DNA from: SHZI01 sp038214295
GTDB lineage: Bacteria > Pseudomonadota > Gammaproteobacteria > Steroidobacterales > GCA-2729495
Assembly (NCBI GenBank): GCA_038214295.1
Contig: JBBQSA010000005.1
Span: forward strand, 35,918 to 99,917
Direction: 5' to 3'
DNA length: 64,000 nucleotides
In this document: positions 33,938-42,104 of the stretch, in pieces
How the letters are laid out: every line of letters begins with the position of its first letter
Numbering within the stretch: position 1 is the first letter of the stretch
Program-made: the position numbers and the translations under genes
Notes under the pieces: model-generated
The model's input: the letters and a program-made list of their open reading frames with translations, nothing else
Databases searched by the model: none
Told to the model about the DNA's origin: nothing

Positions 33938-35266
33938 ATGGCCACCCGCGAAGGCAACCTCGAGGCACCCACCCGTCACCCGCTTGACTGGCAGGCCCCC
34001 GACTTCTGGAACAAGGAGTCGCTGGAGAAGGAGCTGGAGCGGGTCTTTGACATCTGCCACGGTTGTCGCCGCTGCTTCAACCTCTGCAACGCCTTTCCCA
34101 CGCTGTTCGACGCGGTGGACGAGTCGTCCACCGGTGAGGTCGACGGCGTGCCTAAGCCCGTGTTCGCCGAGGTCGTGGATCATTGCTACCTGTGCGACAT
34201 GTGCTACATGTCGAAATGTCCCTACGTGCCGCCGCACCCCTTCAACGTCGACTTTCCCCACCTGATGCTCCGCGCCAAGGCCGTACGCTTCCGGGAGGAG
34301 GGCGCGCCACTGCGCAGCCGGATCCTGTCCGCGACAGACGCAGTCGGCAGCATTGCGGGAATCCCGGTGGTCTCGGAAGTGGTCAATGCCGTCAACGGCA
34401 ACCAGGCCGGGCGGCTACTGCTGGAAAAGACCCTCGGCGTGGCCCGCGATGCCCCGCTTCCCCGCTACGAGAGCGACACGGCGCGCAAGCGCCTCGGGCG
34501 GCAGAGCGTGCCGGCCGCGCCCGTGGAGGCGGTGAACGGCACATCTGGCAAGGTCATCCTGTACACGACCTGCTACGGCAACCGGAACCTGCCGGCCATG
34601 GTCGAGGACCTGGTGGCCGTGTTCCGCCACAACGGCATCACTGTGCAGCTCGCCGGCTCCGAGCAGTGTTGCGGGATGCCGAAGCTGGAACTGGGGGACC
34701 TGGATTCTGTCGCGAAGGCCAAGGAGGCTAACGTCCCCGAGTTGGCGAAATGGGTCGCGGAGGGCTGGGACATCGTGGCGCCGGTGCCGTCCTGCGTGCT
34801 GATGTTCAAGCAGGAACTGCCGCTGATGTTCCCCGATGATTCGGAAGTCGCGGCCGTTGCCAAGGCCTTCTTCGATCCCTTCAACTACCTGCACCTGCGC
34901 CACAAGGGCGGCAAGCTCCGCATTGATTTTTCAAAGTCCCTCGGCAAGGTGTCCTACCACGTGCCCTGTCACCTGCGCGTGCAGAACATCGGCCTCAAGA
35001 CCCGGGATGTATTGCAGCTGGTGCCCGGCACCACCGTGGAGCCCATCGAGCGCTGCTCCGGCCACGATGGCACGTATGGCGTCAAGCTTGAGTTCCGGGC
35101 GGCGTCGGTGAAAATCGCGACGCCCGTCGCCGAGCAGGTCAAGGAGAGCGGCGCCGATCATTTCTGCAGTGATTGCCCCATGGCCGGGGCCCAGGTGGCC
35201 GGCCTCGCCAATCGTGGGGATGCTCCCCACCCGATCCAGCTGCTCCGGCAGGCCTACAACATCTGA
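33938..35266 (+). CDS. Fe-S protein with two [4Fe-4S] motifs and CCG domains (GlpC/HdrD-like)
   Basis: A 442-residue electron-transfer protein. Two cluster motifs are in the N-terminal quarter: CHGCRRCFNLCNAFP and CYLCDMCYMSKCPYVP. The C-terminal half has cysteine-rich domain remnants with EQCCGMP, PCHLRVQN, RCSGHDGTYG and FCSDCPMAG, as in heterodisulfide reductase subunits and GlpC. It has no membrane segment. In its usual neighbourhood it is found with rubrerythrin and DUF3501, so delivery of electrons to rubrerythrin is a reasonable inference. Confidence 0.88.
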   Translation: MATREGNLEAPTRHPLDWQAPDFWNKESLEKELERVFDICHGCRRCFNLCNAFPTLFDAVDESSTGEVDGVPKPVFAEVVDHCYLCDMCYMSKCPYVPPHPFNVDFPHLMLRAKAVRFREEGAPLRSRILSATDAVGSIAGIPVVSEVVNAVNGNQAGRLLLEKTLGVARDAPLPRYESDTARKRLGRQSVPAAPVEAVNGTSGKVILYTTCYGNRNLPAMVEDLVAVFRHNGITVQLAGSEQCCGMPKLELGDLDSVAKAKEANVPELAKWVAEGWDIVAPVPSCVLMFKQELPLMFPDDSEVAAVAKAFFDPFNYLHLRHKGGKLRIDFSKSLGKVSYHVPCHLRVQNIGLKTRDVLQLVPGTTVEPIERCSGHDGTYGVKLEFRAASVKIATPVAEQVKESGADHFCSDCPMAGAQVAGLANRGDAPHPIQLLRQAYNI

Positions 35267-35286
35267 TACCGCGGCGTCCCAACCCC

Positions 35287-35871
35287 ATGCACAAGCTCAC
35301 CCTCGACGATCTCTACCCCCTCGAGACCTATGCCCGGCTGCGTCCGGAGTTCCGGGCGCGGGTCATCGAGCACAAGGCCCACCGGCGCCTAGCGCTGGGC
35401 CCCCACGCGACGCTGTCCTTCGAGGACCGGCTGACGATGCACTACCAGGTGCAGGAAATGCTGCGGGCCGAGCGGATTTTTGAGCCCGATGACATCCGCG
35501 CCGAGCTCGAGGCCTACAACCCCCTGATTCCCGACGGCACCAACTGGAAGGCAACGTTCCTGATCGAGTACCCGGAGGAGGACGAGCGCCACGTGGCCCT
35601 CGCGCGCCTCCGGGGCGTCGAGAACCGGGTCTGGGTGTGCGTTGCCGGTCAAGCTCCCCTCCATGCGATTGCGGACGAGGACATGGAGCGCGCCAACGAC
35701 GTCAAGACCTCGGCGGTGCATTTCCTCCGCTTCGAACTGCCGCCAGCGGCCATTGCGGCGCTGCGCGCCGGCGCCAGCGTCGCAGCCGGGATCGACCACC
35801 CGGAACTCACGGTCGAGGTCGCGGCCATTCCCGAGTTCCTGCGCGAGTCGCTGGTGGCCGACCTGGCCTGA
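35287..35871 (+). CDS. DUF3501 family protein
   Basis: A 194-residue cytoplasmic protein of the DUF3501 family, starting LTLDDLYPLETYARLRPEFR and containing LSFEDRLTMHYQVQEML, DGTNWKATFLIEY and TSAVHFLRFELP. Function is unknown; the family occurs next to rubrerythrin and the GlpC-like protein, as here, and is presumed to act in the same peroxide-response unit. It starts 20 bases after the Fe-S gene. Confidence 0.9.
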   Translation: MHKLTLDDLYPLETYARLRPEFRARVIEHKAHRRLALGPHATLSFEDRLTMHYQVQEMLRAERIFEPDDIRAELEAYNPLIPDGTNWKATFLIEYPEEDERHVALARLRGVENRVWVCVAGQAPLHAIADEDMERANDVKTSAVHFLRFELPPAAIAALRAGASVAAGIDHPELTVEVAAIPEFLRESLVADLA

Positions 35872-35889
35872 CGGCGCGTTCCGCTCTTC

Positions 35890-35917
35890 TTGCTTAATCC
35901 GGCCGGTACTCTAAGAT
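35890..35917 (+). promoter_or_regulatory. Possible promoter of parE-parC
   Basis: TTGCTT and TAAGAT with a 16-base spacer lie 58 bases before the parE start, in the 103-base gap after DUF3501. Confidence 0.4.
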
Positions 35918-35974
35918 TCCGTCCGTTGTTGTGCGCGTCTCGCGATTTCCTGCTGGATTGTTCCCGAAAATCTG

Positions 35975-37861
35975 ATGGCCAAGAGCTACGAAGCTGCTGA
36001 CATCGAGGTCCTGAGCGGCCTGGATCCCGTGCGCCGCCGGCCGGGGATGTACACCGACACGAGCCGGCCGAACCACCTTGCCCACGAGGTGATCGACAAC
36101 AGCGTGGACGAGGCCCTGGCCGGCCACTGCAAGCGGATCGACGTGAAGCTGCACGCCGACGGGTCGCTGGAAGTGGCTGACGACGGGCGCGGCATGCCGG
36201 TGGACAAGCACCCGATCGAGAAGATCCCGGGAGTCGAACTCATCCTCACCCGGCTCCACGCGGGCGGTAAGTTCTCGAACAACAACTACCAGTATTCCGG
36301 GGGGCTGCATGGCGTGGGCGTATCGGTCGTCAACGCCCTGTCGAAGAACCTTGAGGTCTGGGTCCGCCGGGACGGCCACGAGTACAACATGAGTTTCCGC
36401 AGCGGCGAGCGCACGAGCAAACTTGAGCAGGTGGGGACGGTCGGCAAGGCCAATACCGGTACCACGCTGCGTTTCTGGCCGGATCCGAAGTTCTTTGATT
36501 CCGACAAGTTCGCCGTCAATGACCTGAAGCACATGCTTCGGGCGAAAGCGGTGCTGTGCCCGGGCCTGCGTATCCGCTTCGAGGTGGAGAAGCCCGAGCA
36601 GCAGTTCGAATGGCTCTACGAGGGCGGCCTCGAGCAGTACCTGACCGAAAGCCTGCCGGATGCGGAACTGCTGCCAACGCCGCCCTACTCAGCCAGCCTG
36701 AAGGGCGAGCGCGAGGAGGTGGAGTGGGCCATTGCCTGGGCCGACACCGATTCGCCCGCAATCAACGAGTCCTACGTCAACCTGATTCCGACGGCCCAGG
36801 GCGGCACTCACGTGGGTGGGCTGCGCACCGGGCTGACCGACGCGCTCCGGGACTACTGCGAGTTCCGCAACCTGCTGCCCCGGGGGGTCAAGCTCGCGCC
36901 GGACGACGTCTGGGACGGGCTCCACTACGTCCTCTCCGTCAAGATGCAGGAGCCCCAGTTCTCCGGCCAGACGAAGGAGCGCTTAAGTTCGCGGGAGTGC
37001 GCCACCTTTGTCGGCGGCGTGGTCAAGGATTCCTTCTCCCTCTGGCTCAATCATCACACCGAGGCCGGCGACCAGATCGCCGAGCGTGCGATCCTGGCGG
37101 CACAGCGGCGCAGCAAGGCCGCGAAGGTCGTGATCCGCAAGAAGATCACGAGCGGTCCCGTGCTGCCCGGTAAACTGGCGGACTGCACCAGCACGGATCC
37201 CGAGCGCTGCGAGATCTTCCTCGTGGAGGGTGATTCAGCGGGCGGGTCAGCCAAGCAGGCCCGGGACCGGGAGTTCCAGGCGGTGCTGCCCCTGCGCGGC
37301 AAGATCCTCAATACCTGGGAAGTGGACCAGGGCGAGCTGCTGGCCTCCCAGGAGATCAGCAACATCAGTCTTGCTCTCGGCGCCGAGCCGGGCAGCGCCG
37401 ACCTGACCGGGCTGCGCTACCACAAGGTCTGCATCCTTGCCGACGCGGACTCCGACGGCCTGCACATCGCGACGCTCATCTGCGCCCTGTTCGTTCGGCA
37501 CTTCCCGCAGCTTGTGCGCGCGGGCCACGTGTACGCGGCCATGCCACCCCTGTTCCGCATCGATGTGGGCAAGGACATCTATTACGCGCTGGACGAGTCG
37601 GAGCGCCAGGGGGTGCTCGACCGCCTGGCCGCCGAAGGTGTCCGGGCCAAGCCCTCGGTAACGCGCTTCAAGGGCCTCGGCGAGATGAACCCGCTGCAGC
37701 TCCGGGAGACCACGATGCTGCCGGAGTCACGGCGCCTCGTGCAGTTGACTGTGGACGCGGGCGACGATACGGAGCAGTTGCTCGACATGCTTCTCGCAAA
37801 GAAGCGCGCCGGAGACCGCCGCACCTGGCTCGAAACCAAGGGCAACCTCGCCGAGATCTGA
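35975..37861 (+). CDS. parE: DNA topoisomerase IV subunit B
   Basis: ATPase subunit of the enzyme that unlinks daughter chromosomes. The 628-residue protein has the GHKL ATP site (IDNSVDEALAG, DDGRGMPVD, GLHGVGVSVVNALS), the transducer domain and the TOPRIM domain with EGDSAGGSAKQARDR and DADSDGLHI. It lacks the extra domain of enterobacterial GyrB, fitting ParE. parC follows after five bases. Confidence 0.97.
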   Translation: MAKSYEAADIEVLSGLDPVRRRPGMYTDTSRPNHLAHEVIDNSVDEALAGHCKRIDVKLHADGSLEVADDGRGMPVDKHPIEKIPGVELILTRLHAGGKFSNNNYQYSGGLHGVGVSVVNALSKNLEVWVRRDGHEYNMSFRSGERTSKLEQVGTVGKANTGTTLRFWPDPKFFDSDKFAVNDLKHMLRAKAVLCPGLRIRFEVEKPEQQFEWLYEGGLEQYLTESLPDAELLPTPPYSASLKGEREEVEWAIAWADTDSPAINESYVNLIPTAQGGTHVGGLRTGLTDALRDYCEFRNLLPRGVKLAPDDVWDGLHYVLSVKMQEPQFSGQTKERLSSRECATFVGGVVKDSFSLWLNHHTEAGDQIAERAILAAQRRSKAAKVVIRKKITSGPVLPGKLADCTSTDPERCEIFLVEGDSAGGSAKQARDREFQAVLPLRGKILNTWEVDQGELLASQEISNISLALGAEPGSADLTGLRYHKVCILADADSDGLHIATLICALFVRHFPQLVRAGHVYAAMPPLFRIDVGKDIYYALDESERQGVLDRLAAEGVRAKPSVTRFKGLGEMNPLQLRETTMLPESRRLVQLTVDAGDDTEQLLDMLLAKKRAGDRRTWLETKGNLAEI

Positions 37862-37866
37862 ACCGG

Positions 37867-40191
37867 ATGGCCACTCGCAAGACACCGACGTCCAAGTCGT
37901 CGCGCAAGGCCGCGGCGACCACCGCACTGCAGAACCGCCTTGAGTTCGACACGATCGAGAAACTGCCCCTGCGCGATTTCACCGAGAAGGCGTACCTGGA
38001 CTATTCCATGTACGTCATCCTGGATCGCGCCCTGCCGCACATCGGTGACGGGCTGAAGCCCGTCCAGCGGCGAATCATTTACGCCATGAGCGAGCTTGGC
38101 CTGCTCGCCGCCACCAAGCACAAGAAGTCAGCCCGGACCGTGGGCGACGTCATCGGCAAGTTTCATCCCCATGGCGACTCCGCGTGTTACGAGGCGATGG
38201 TCCACATGGCCCAGCCCTTTGCCTACCGGTATCCCATCGTCGACGGCCAGGGCAACTGGGGTTCCACCGACGACCCCAAGTCCTTCGCGGCCATGCGTTA
38301 CACGGAGGCGCGCCTCACGCCCTACGCGGCGACGCTTCTCGACGAGCTGGATCAAGGGACCGTGGAATGGGTCCCGAATTTCGACGGCACGCTGCAGGAG
38401 CCAGTGCTGTTGCCGGCCCAGTTGCCGAACCTGCTCCTCAACGGCACCAGCGGCATCGCGGTGGGCATGTCTACAGACATTCCGCCGCACAACCTGCGGG
38501 AGGTGGTTACCGCACTGATACGCCTGCTGGAGGAGCCGGAGACCACGCTCAAGCAGCTGTGCCAGCACATCAAGGGCCCGGATTTCCCCACGGGCGGCGA
38601 GCTGGTCACCCCCCGCAAGGAGCTGCACGACATCTACGCGACCGGCAACGGCACCCTGCGTCTCCGCGGAACCTGGGAGCGGGAGGGGGATGACATCATC
38701 ATCACCAACCTGCCATTCCAGGTCTCCGGCAGCAAGGTCCTCGAGCAGATCGATGCCCAGCGGCAGGCGAAGAAATTGCCGCTCGTCGATGACCTGCGTG
38801 ATGAGTCCGACCACGAGAACCCGACGCGTCTCGTCATCACGCCGAAAGCAGGCAAAGTGGACGTCGAGGCGCTGATGAGCCACCTGTTCGTCACCACGGA
38901 TCTCGAGCGCACGCTCCGCGTGAACTTGAACGTGATCGGTCTCGATGGCCGCCCGTCGGTCCGTGACCTCAAGTCCGTGCTCAGCGAGTGGCTGCAGTTC
39001 CGCACGGCCACGGTGCGCCGCCGGCTCGAGTTCCGGCTTGCCAAGGTGGAGGACCGGCTGCATATCCTCGAGGGCCTGCTGATCGCCTACCTCAACATCG
39101 ATGAGGTGATCCGCATCGTCCGCAAGGAGGACAAGCCAAAAGACGTGCTGATGAAGCGCTTCGGCATCAGCGACACGCAGGCCGAGTCGATCCTGAACCT
39201 GCGCTTGCGGCAACTGGCGAAGCTCGAAGAGATAGAGCTCCGCACGGAGCAGTCGGAGTTGGCCAAGGAGCGCGACGAGCTCCAGCAGATCCTGAAGAGC
39301 GCGGCCCGCCTCAAGACCCTGATCCGCGACGAGCTGCTCGCGCTGGCGGAGAAGCACGGGGATGCCCGGCGCACCGCCATCGTCGAGCGCGAGGCGGCCC
39401 AGGCCCTCGCCGAAACCGACCTCGTGGCGAGCGAGCCCGTGACCGTCGTCCTCTCGACCAGCGGCTGGGTGCGGGCGGCCAAGGGCCACGATATCGACCC
39501 GTTGACCCTGAGCTACAAGTCGGGCGACGGTCACCTCAGTTCCGCTCTCGGGAAAAGTACGCAAACCGCTGTATTTATTGATAATAATGGGCGGGCCTAT
39601 TGCCTGCCGGCGCATTCGCTCCCGTCCGCCCGCGGGCAGGGCGAGCCCCTGACGGGCCGCCTGAATCCGGCCCCCGGCACGAGCTTCCGCGGGGTGCTGC
39701 TTGGCGATCCTGAAGAACGCTGCCTGTTGGCCAGCGATGCGGGCTACGGCTTCTTCGCGAAGCTCGGCGACCTGCACTCCCGCAACCGGGCCGGCAAGGC
39801 CTGCCTGCGCGTTCCAGAGGGTGCCAACGCCCTGATTCCTTCCCGGGTCACCGGCGGCGCCGGGTTGCCGGGCGAGTCCCTGGTGGCTGCACTCAGTTCC
39901 GAAGGCCGCCTGCTGGTGTTTCCCGCTGCGGACCTGCCGGAACTGCCCCGTGGCAAGGGCAACAAGATCTTTGGTATCTCTTCCCGCAAGTTCAAGGCGG
40001 GCGAGGAGAAGCTCGTGGCGGTGGCAGTGCTGGAGGTCGGGCAGTCGCTGCTCGTCTTCAGCCAGCAGCGCAGCATGACGCTGAAGCCGGCGGACCTTGC
40101 CGGGTATCGCGGTGCGCGCAGCCAGCGTGGAGCGCTGCTGCCCCGGGGCTGGCGCAAGGTCGACCGGGTGGCGGTGCTGTCGGCCGCCTAG
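37867..40191 (+). CDS. parC: DNA topoisomerase IV subunit A
   Basis: Cleaves and rejoins DNA. The 774-residue protein has the quinolone-resistance region with the usual acidic/Ser positions (HPHGDSACYEAMVHMAQPF) and the catalytic Tyr in MRYTEARLTP, followed by the coiled-coil tower and a short beta-propeller C-terminal domain, shorter than GyrA, which supports ParC. Its stop overlaps that of the convergent FimV-like gene by four bases. Confidence 0.97.
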   Translation: MATRKTPTSKSSRKAAATTALQNRLEFDTIEKLPLRDFTEKAYLDYSMYVILDRALPHIGDGLKPVQRRIIYAMSELGLLAATKHKKSARTVGDVIGKFHPHGDSACYEAMVHMAQPFAYRYPIVDGQGNWGSTDDPKSFAAMRYTEARLTPYAATLLDELDQGTVEWVPNFDGTLQEPVLLPAQLPNLLLNGTSGIAVGMSTDIPPHNLREVVTALIRLLEEPETTLKQLCQHIKGPDFPTGGELVTPRKELHDIYATGNGTLRLRGTWEREGDDIIITNLPFQVSGSKVLEQIDAQRQAKKLPLVDDLRDESDHENPTRLVITPKAGKVDVEALMSHLFVTTDLERTLRVNLNVIGLDGRPSVRDLKSVLSEWLQFRTATVRRRLEFRLAKVEDRLHILEGLLIAYLNIDEVIRIVRKEDKPKDVLMKRFGISDTQAESILNLRLRQLAKLEEIELRTEQSELAKERDELQQILKSAARLKTLIRDELLALAEKHGDARRTAIVEREAAQALAETDLVASEPVTVVLSTSGWVRAAKGHDIDPLTLSYKSGDGHLSSALGKSTQTAVFIDNNGRAYCLPAHSLPSARGQGEPLTGRLNPAPGTSFRGVLLGDPEERCLLASDAGYGFFAKLGDLHSRNRAGKACLRVPEGANALIPSRVTGGAGLPGESLVAALSSEGRLLVFPAADLPELPRGKGNKIFGISSRKFKAGEEKLVAVAVLEVGQSLLVFSQQRSMTLKPADLAGYRGARSQRGALLPRGWRKVDRVAVLSAA

Positions 40192-41957
40192 CGCGACCGC
40201 TTGCGGGCCGAGGCCTCGCGCGCCGGTGTGGCGCTGACTTGGGTGGGCTCGTCGAGATCGTTCCCGAGGGCCTTGCGTACCGCTGACATGTCCAGCACCT
40301 GGCTGGCCGTCAGTTCCTCTTCGTAATCACGCTCGAGCAGCGTCAGGGCTTCCAGCAAGGTCTGCGCCTGCTGCTGGTCGGCGGAGGCCGCGGCCGCCAG
40401 CGCGTGCAAGTCCACGGTGCCCGTGCGCTCCATCGGATCGTCCTCGGCCGCGTCACGGCTTCCGCCAGGTAGGGAGCGCGTGGCGACAGTCTTCTCGGCA
40501 TGAAGGCGTTTCTGGATCGTCGTGTCGGTGCTTTCGAACAGCTCTTCCAGTTCGTTCGTGATGTCCTCGCTCACCTCCGGCAGGGGCTGCTGTGCGGCGA
40601 CAGGCGCCGGCGTGTAGTTCGCTGCCACCGTTTCATCGGCGAACTCGGCAGCAAGGGCGTCCTCCTGGGCCGGCGTGTAGGACACAGAGAAGCTGGGTTC
40701 CGTCGGCCGCGTGACGAGCGGTACGGGCGGCGAGGCAACCGCCACGGTAGCCAGCATATCGGGGGCTTGCCTCTCTGGCGCCGGGCGTGCATCGGTGCGT
40801 TTGCGCGCCGGAAGCCGGCCGCGGAACCACAGTAGTGTGCTGACGAGGAGGCCGAACAGGATGCCGGCGCCGGCGGCAACTACCGGATTTGGTTCACTGG
40901 ACGTGGGTACTTCCGCGTCCTCAGTGCCGCCGGCGTTGGCGACCGGGGCCGCCGGCCGGGCGGCCGGGCGTACCGGTGCCGCCGGTGATGCCACTACTGG
41001 CGCCGCCGTTTCAGTGACGATGGCGACGACAGGCGCGGCCGCGTCGGCGACCGCGGTCACGGGCGTCTCGGCCGGCGTCTCCAGCACCGGCGCTGGTGCA
41101 GGTTCAGGCGCCATCGGCGCCGCGGCTACCGCCGCAGAAGCGGTCACACCGGCGTCGGTAGTCGCGCTGGCAGGAATCACGATCTCGCTGCCGAGCTTGA
41201 TCAGGTTGGCGTCATTGCGGATGAACGCGTCCGGGTTGGCCGCCTGGATGGCGTCGGCCATAGCCTGCCAGGAGCCGCTGCGGCCGCGTACGCGCAGGGC
41301 GATTGCGGACAGCGTATCGCCGGTGGCGACCCGGTAACGGGTCCCGGCCTCTATTGTGGAACCGACCGGGCTGCGGCTGGCGGCGCGAGTGCGCGGAGCG
41401 GCCAGCTGACGGCTGGAGCCGGTGGCGGGGCCTGCACTGACGGCAACGGGAGCTGGTGCCAGATTGGCCGGCAGCGCCGTGGGTGCCACGGCCGGCGTCG
41501 CAGCGCCGGTGGCGACGGCGCCCGGCAGGTCGAGCATCAGCACGTACTGGCGGACCAGCATTGGTGCGCCGGGGCATTGCACCCGGATCTCGAGTTCGTA
41601 CATGGGTTCATAGAGCGCGGCAGCGCTGGTCACCCGCAGTTCGTACCCGCCTTCGCGAGTCGCCTGGGGTGTGCTGACCGAGGCACCCGGCACAGGGCGC
41701 AGGTCCGAGCTCTGCATCCCGGGCGTCACGCAGGCGGCAGCCAGCGTCTCGCCACTGGCGAGGCGTACCGGCACGGTGGCATTCAGCGGCTGCCCGAGTG
41801 TCGAGCGGACGGAGATCTCGCCAAGAGTCAGCGCCTGGGTTGCCGGCGCGAGGACGAGCAGCAGGGAGCCTGTCAGGGCTGGGCCGCAGGCCAGTTGCCG
41901 GACAGCCCGACGCAGCAGGGTGTCGGTGAACCGGACCGGAAGGGGAAGTGATGGCAT
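40188..41957 (-). CDS. FimV-family LysM protein (second, short paralogue)
   Basis: A 589-residue inner-membrane protein of the FimV family. After a signal peptide it has the FimV N-terminal domain (LTLGEISVRSTLGQPLNATV and later LYEPMYELEIRVQCPG), a Pro/Ala linker, a LysM peptidoglycan-binding domain near residue 205 (YRVATGDTLSAIALRVRG), another long Ala/Pro/Val linker and a single transmembrane helix near 360 (AGAGILFGLLVSTLLWF). The cytoplasmic part is acidic, without the TPR-like end of full FimV. It is probably a polar scaffold for type IV pili. ATG at 41957 begins the signal region. Confidence 0.85.
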   Translation of the reverse strand: MPSLPLPVRFTDTLLRRAVRQLACGPALTGSLLLVLAPATQALTLGEISVRSTLGQPLNATVPVRLASGETLAAACVTPGMQSSDLRPVPGASVSTPQATREGGYELRVTSAAALYEPMYELEIRVQCPGAPMLVRQYVLMLDLPGAVATGAATPAVAPTALPANLAPAPVAVSAGPATGSSRQLAAPRTRAASRSPVGSTIEAGTRYRVATGDTLSAIALRVRGRSGSWQAMADAIQAANPDAFIRNDANLIKLGSEIVIPASATTDAGVTASAAVAAAPMAPEPAPAPVLETPAETPVTAVADAAAPVVAIVTETAAPVVASPAAPVRPAARPAAPVANAGGTEDAEVPTSSEPNPVVAAGAGILFGLLVSTLLWFRGRLPARKRTDARPAPERQAPDMLATVAVASPPVPLVTRPTEPSFSVSYTPAQEDALAAEFADETVAANYTPAPVAAQQPLPEVSEDITNELEELFESTDTTIQKRLHAEKTVATRSLPGGSRDAAEDDPMERTGTVDLHALAAAASADQQQAQTLLEALTLLERDYEEELTASQVLDMSAVRKALGNDLDEPTQVSATPAREASARKRSR

Positions 41958-42086
41958 GGGCGGGCCCTGAAATGCAATTTTGGCGACCGCTAAGAGACCA
42001 TCTGCGGCCAACCGGGTAAATGACCCAGGTCTCGTTCTGTTATGTCGTGAGCAGCACCGTGACGCGGGCCTCACGGGAGTGTGATT

Positions 42087-42104
42087 GAGCGCACAGGGGC
42101 GCTC
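42087..42104 (-). terminator. Possible hairpin after the FimX-like gene
   Basis: GAGCGC and GCGCTC, separated by six bases, form a perfect 6-bp stem directly after the stop codon. No T-tract follows on the minus strand, so it is only a weak terminator candidate. The rest of the 147-base gap to the next gene shows no feature. Confidence 0.3.

Noticed and set aside
38128..39777. Long minus-strand frame antisense to parC
   Set aside because: Shadow of parC, with no recognisable domain.
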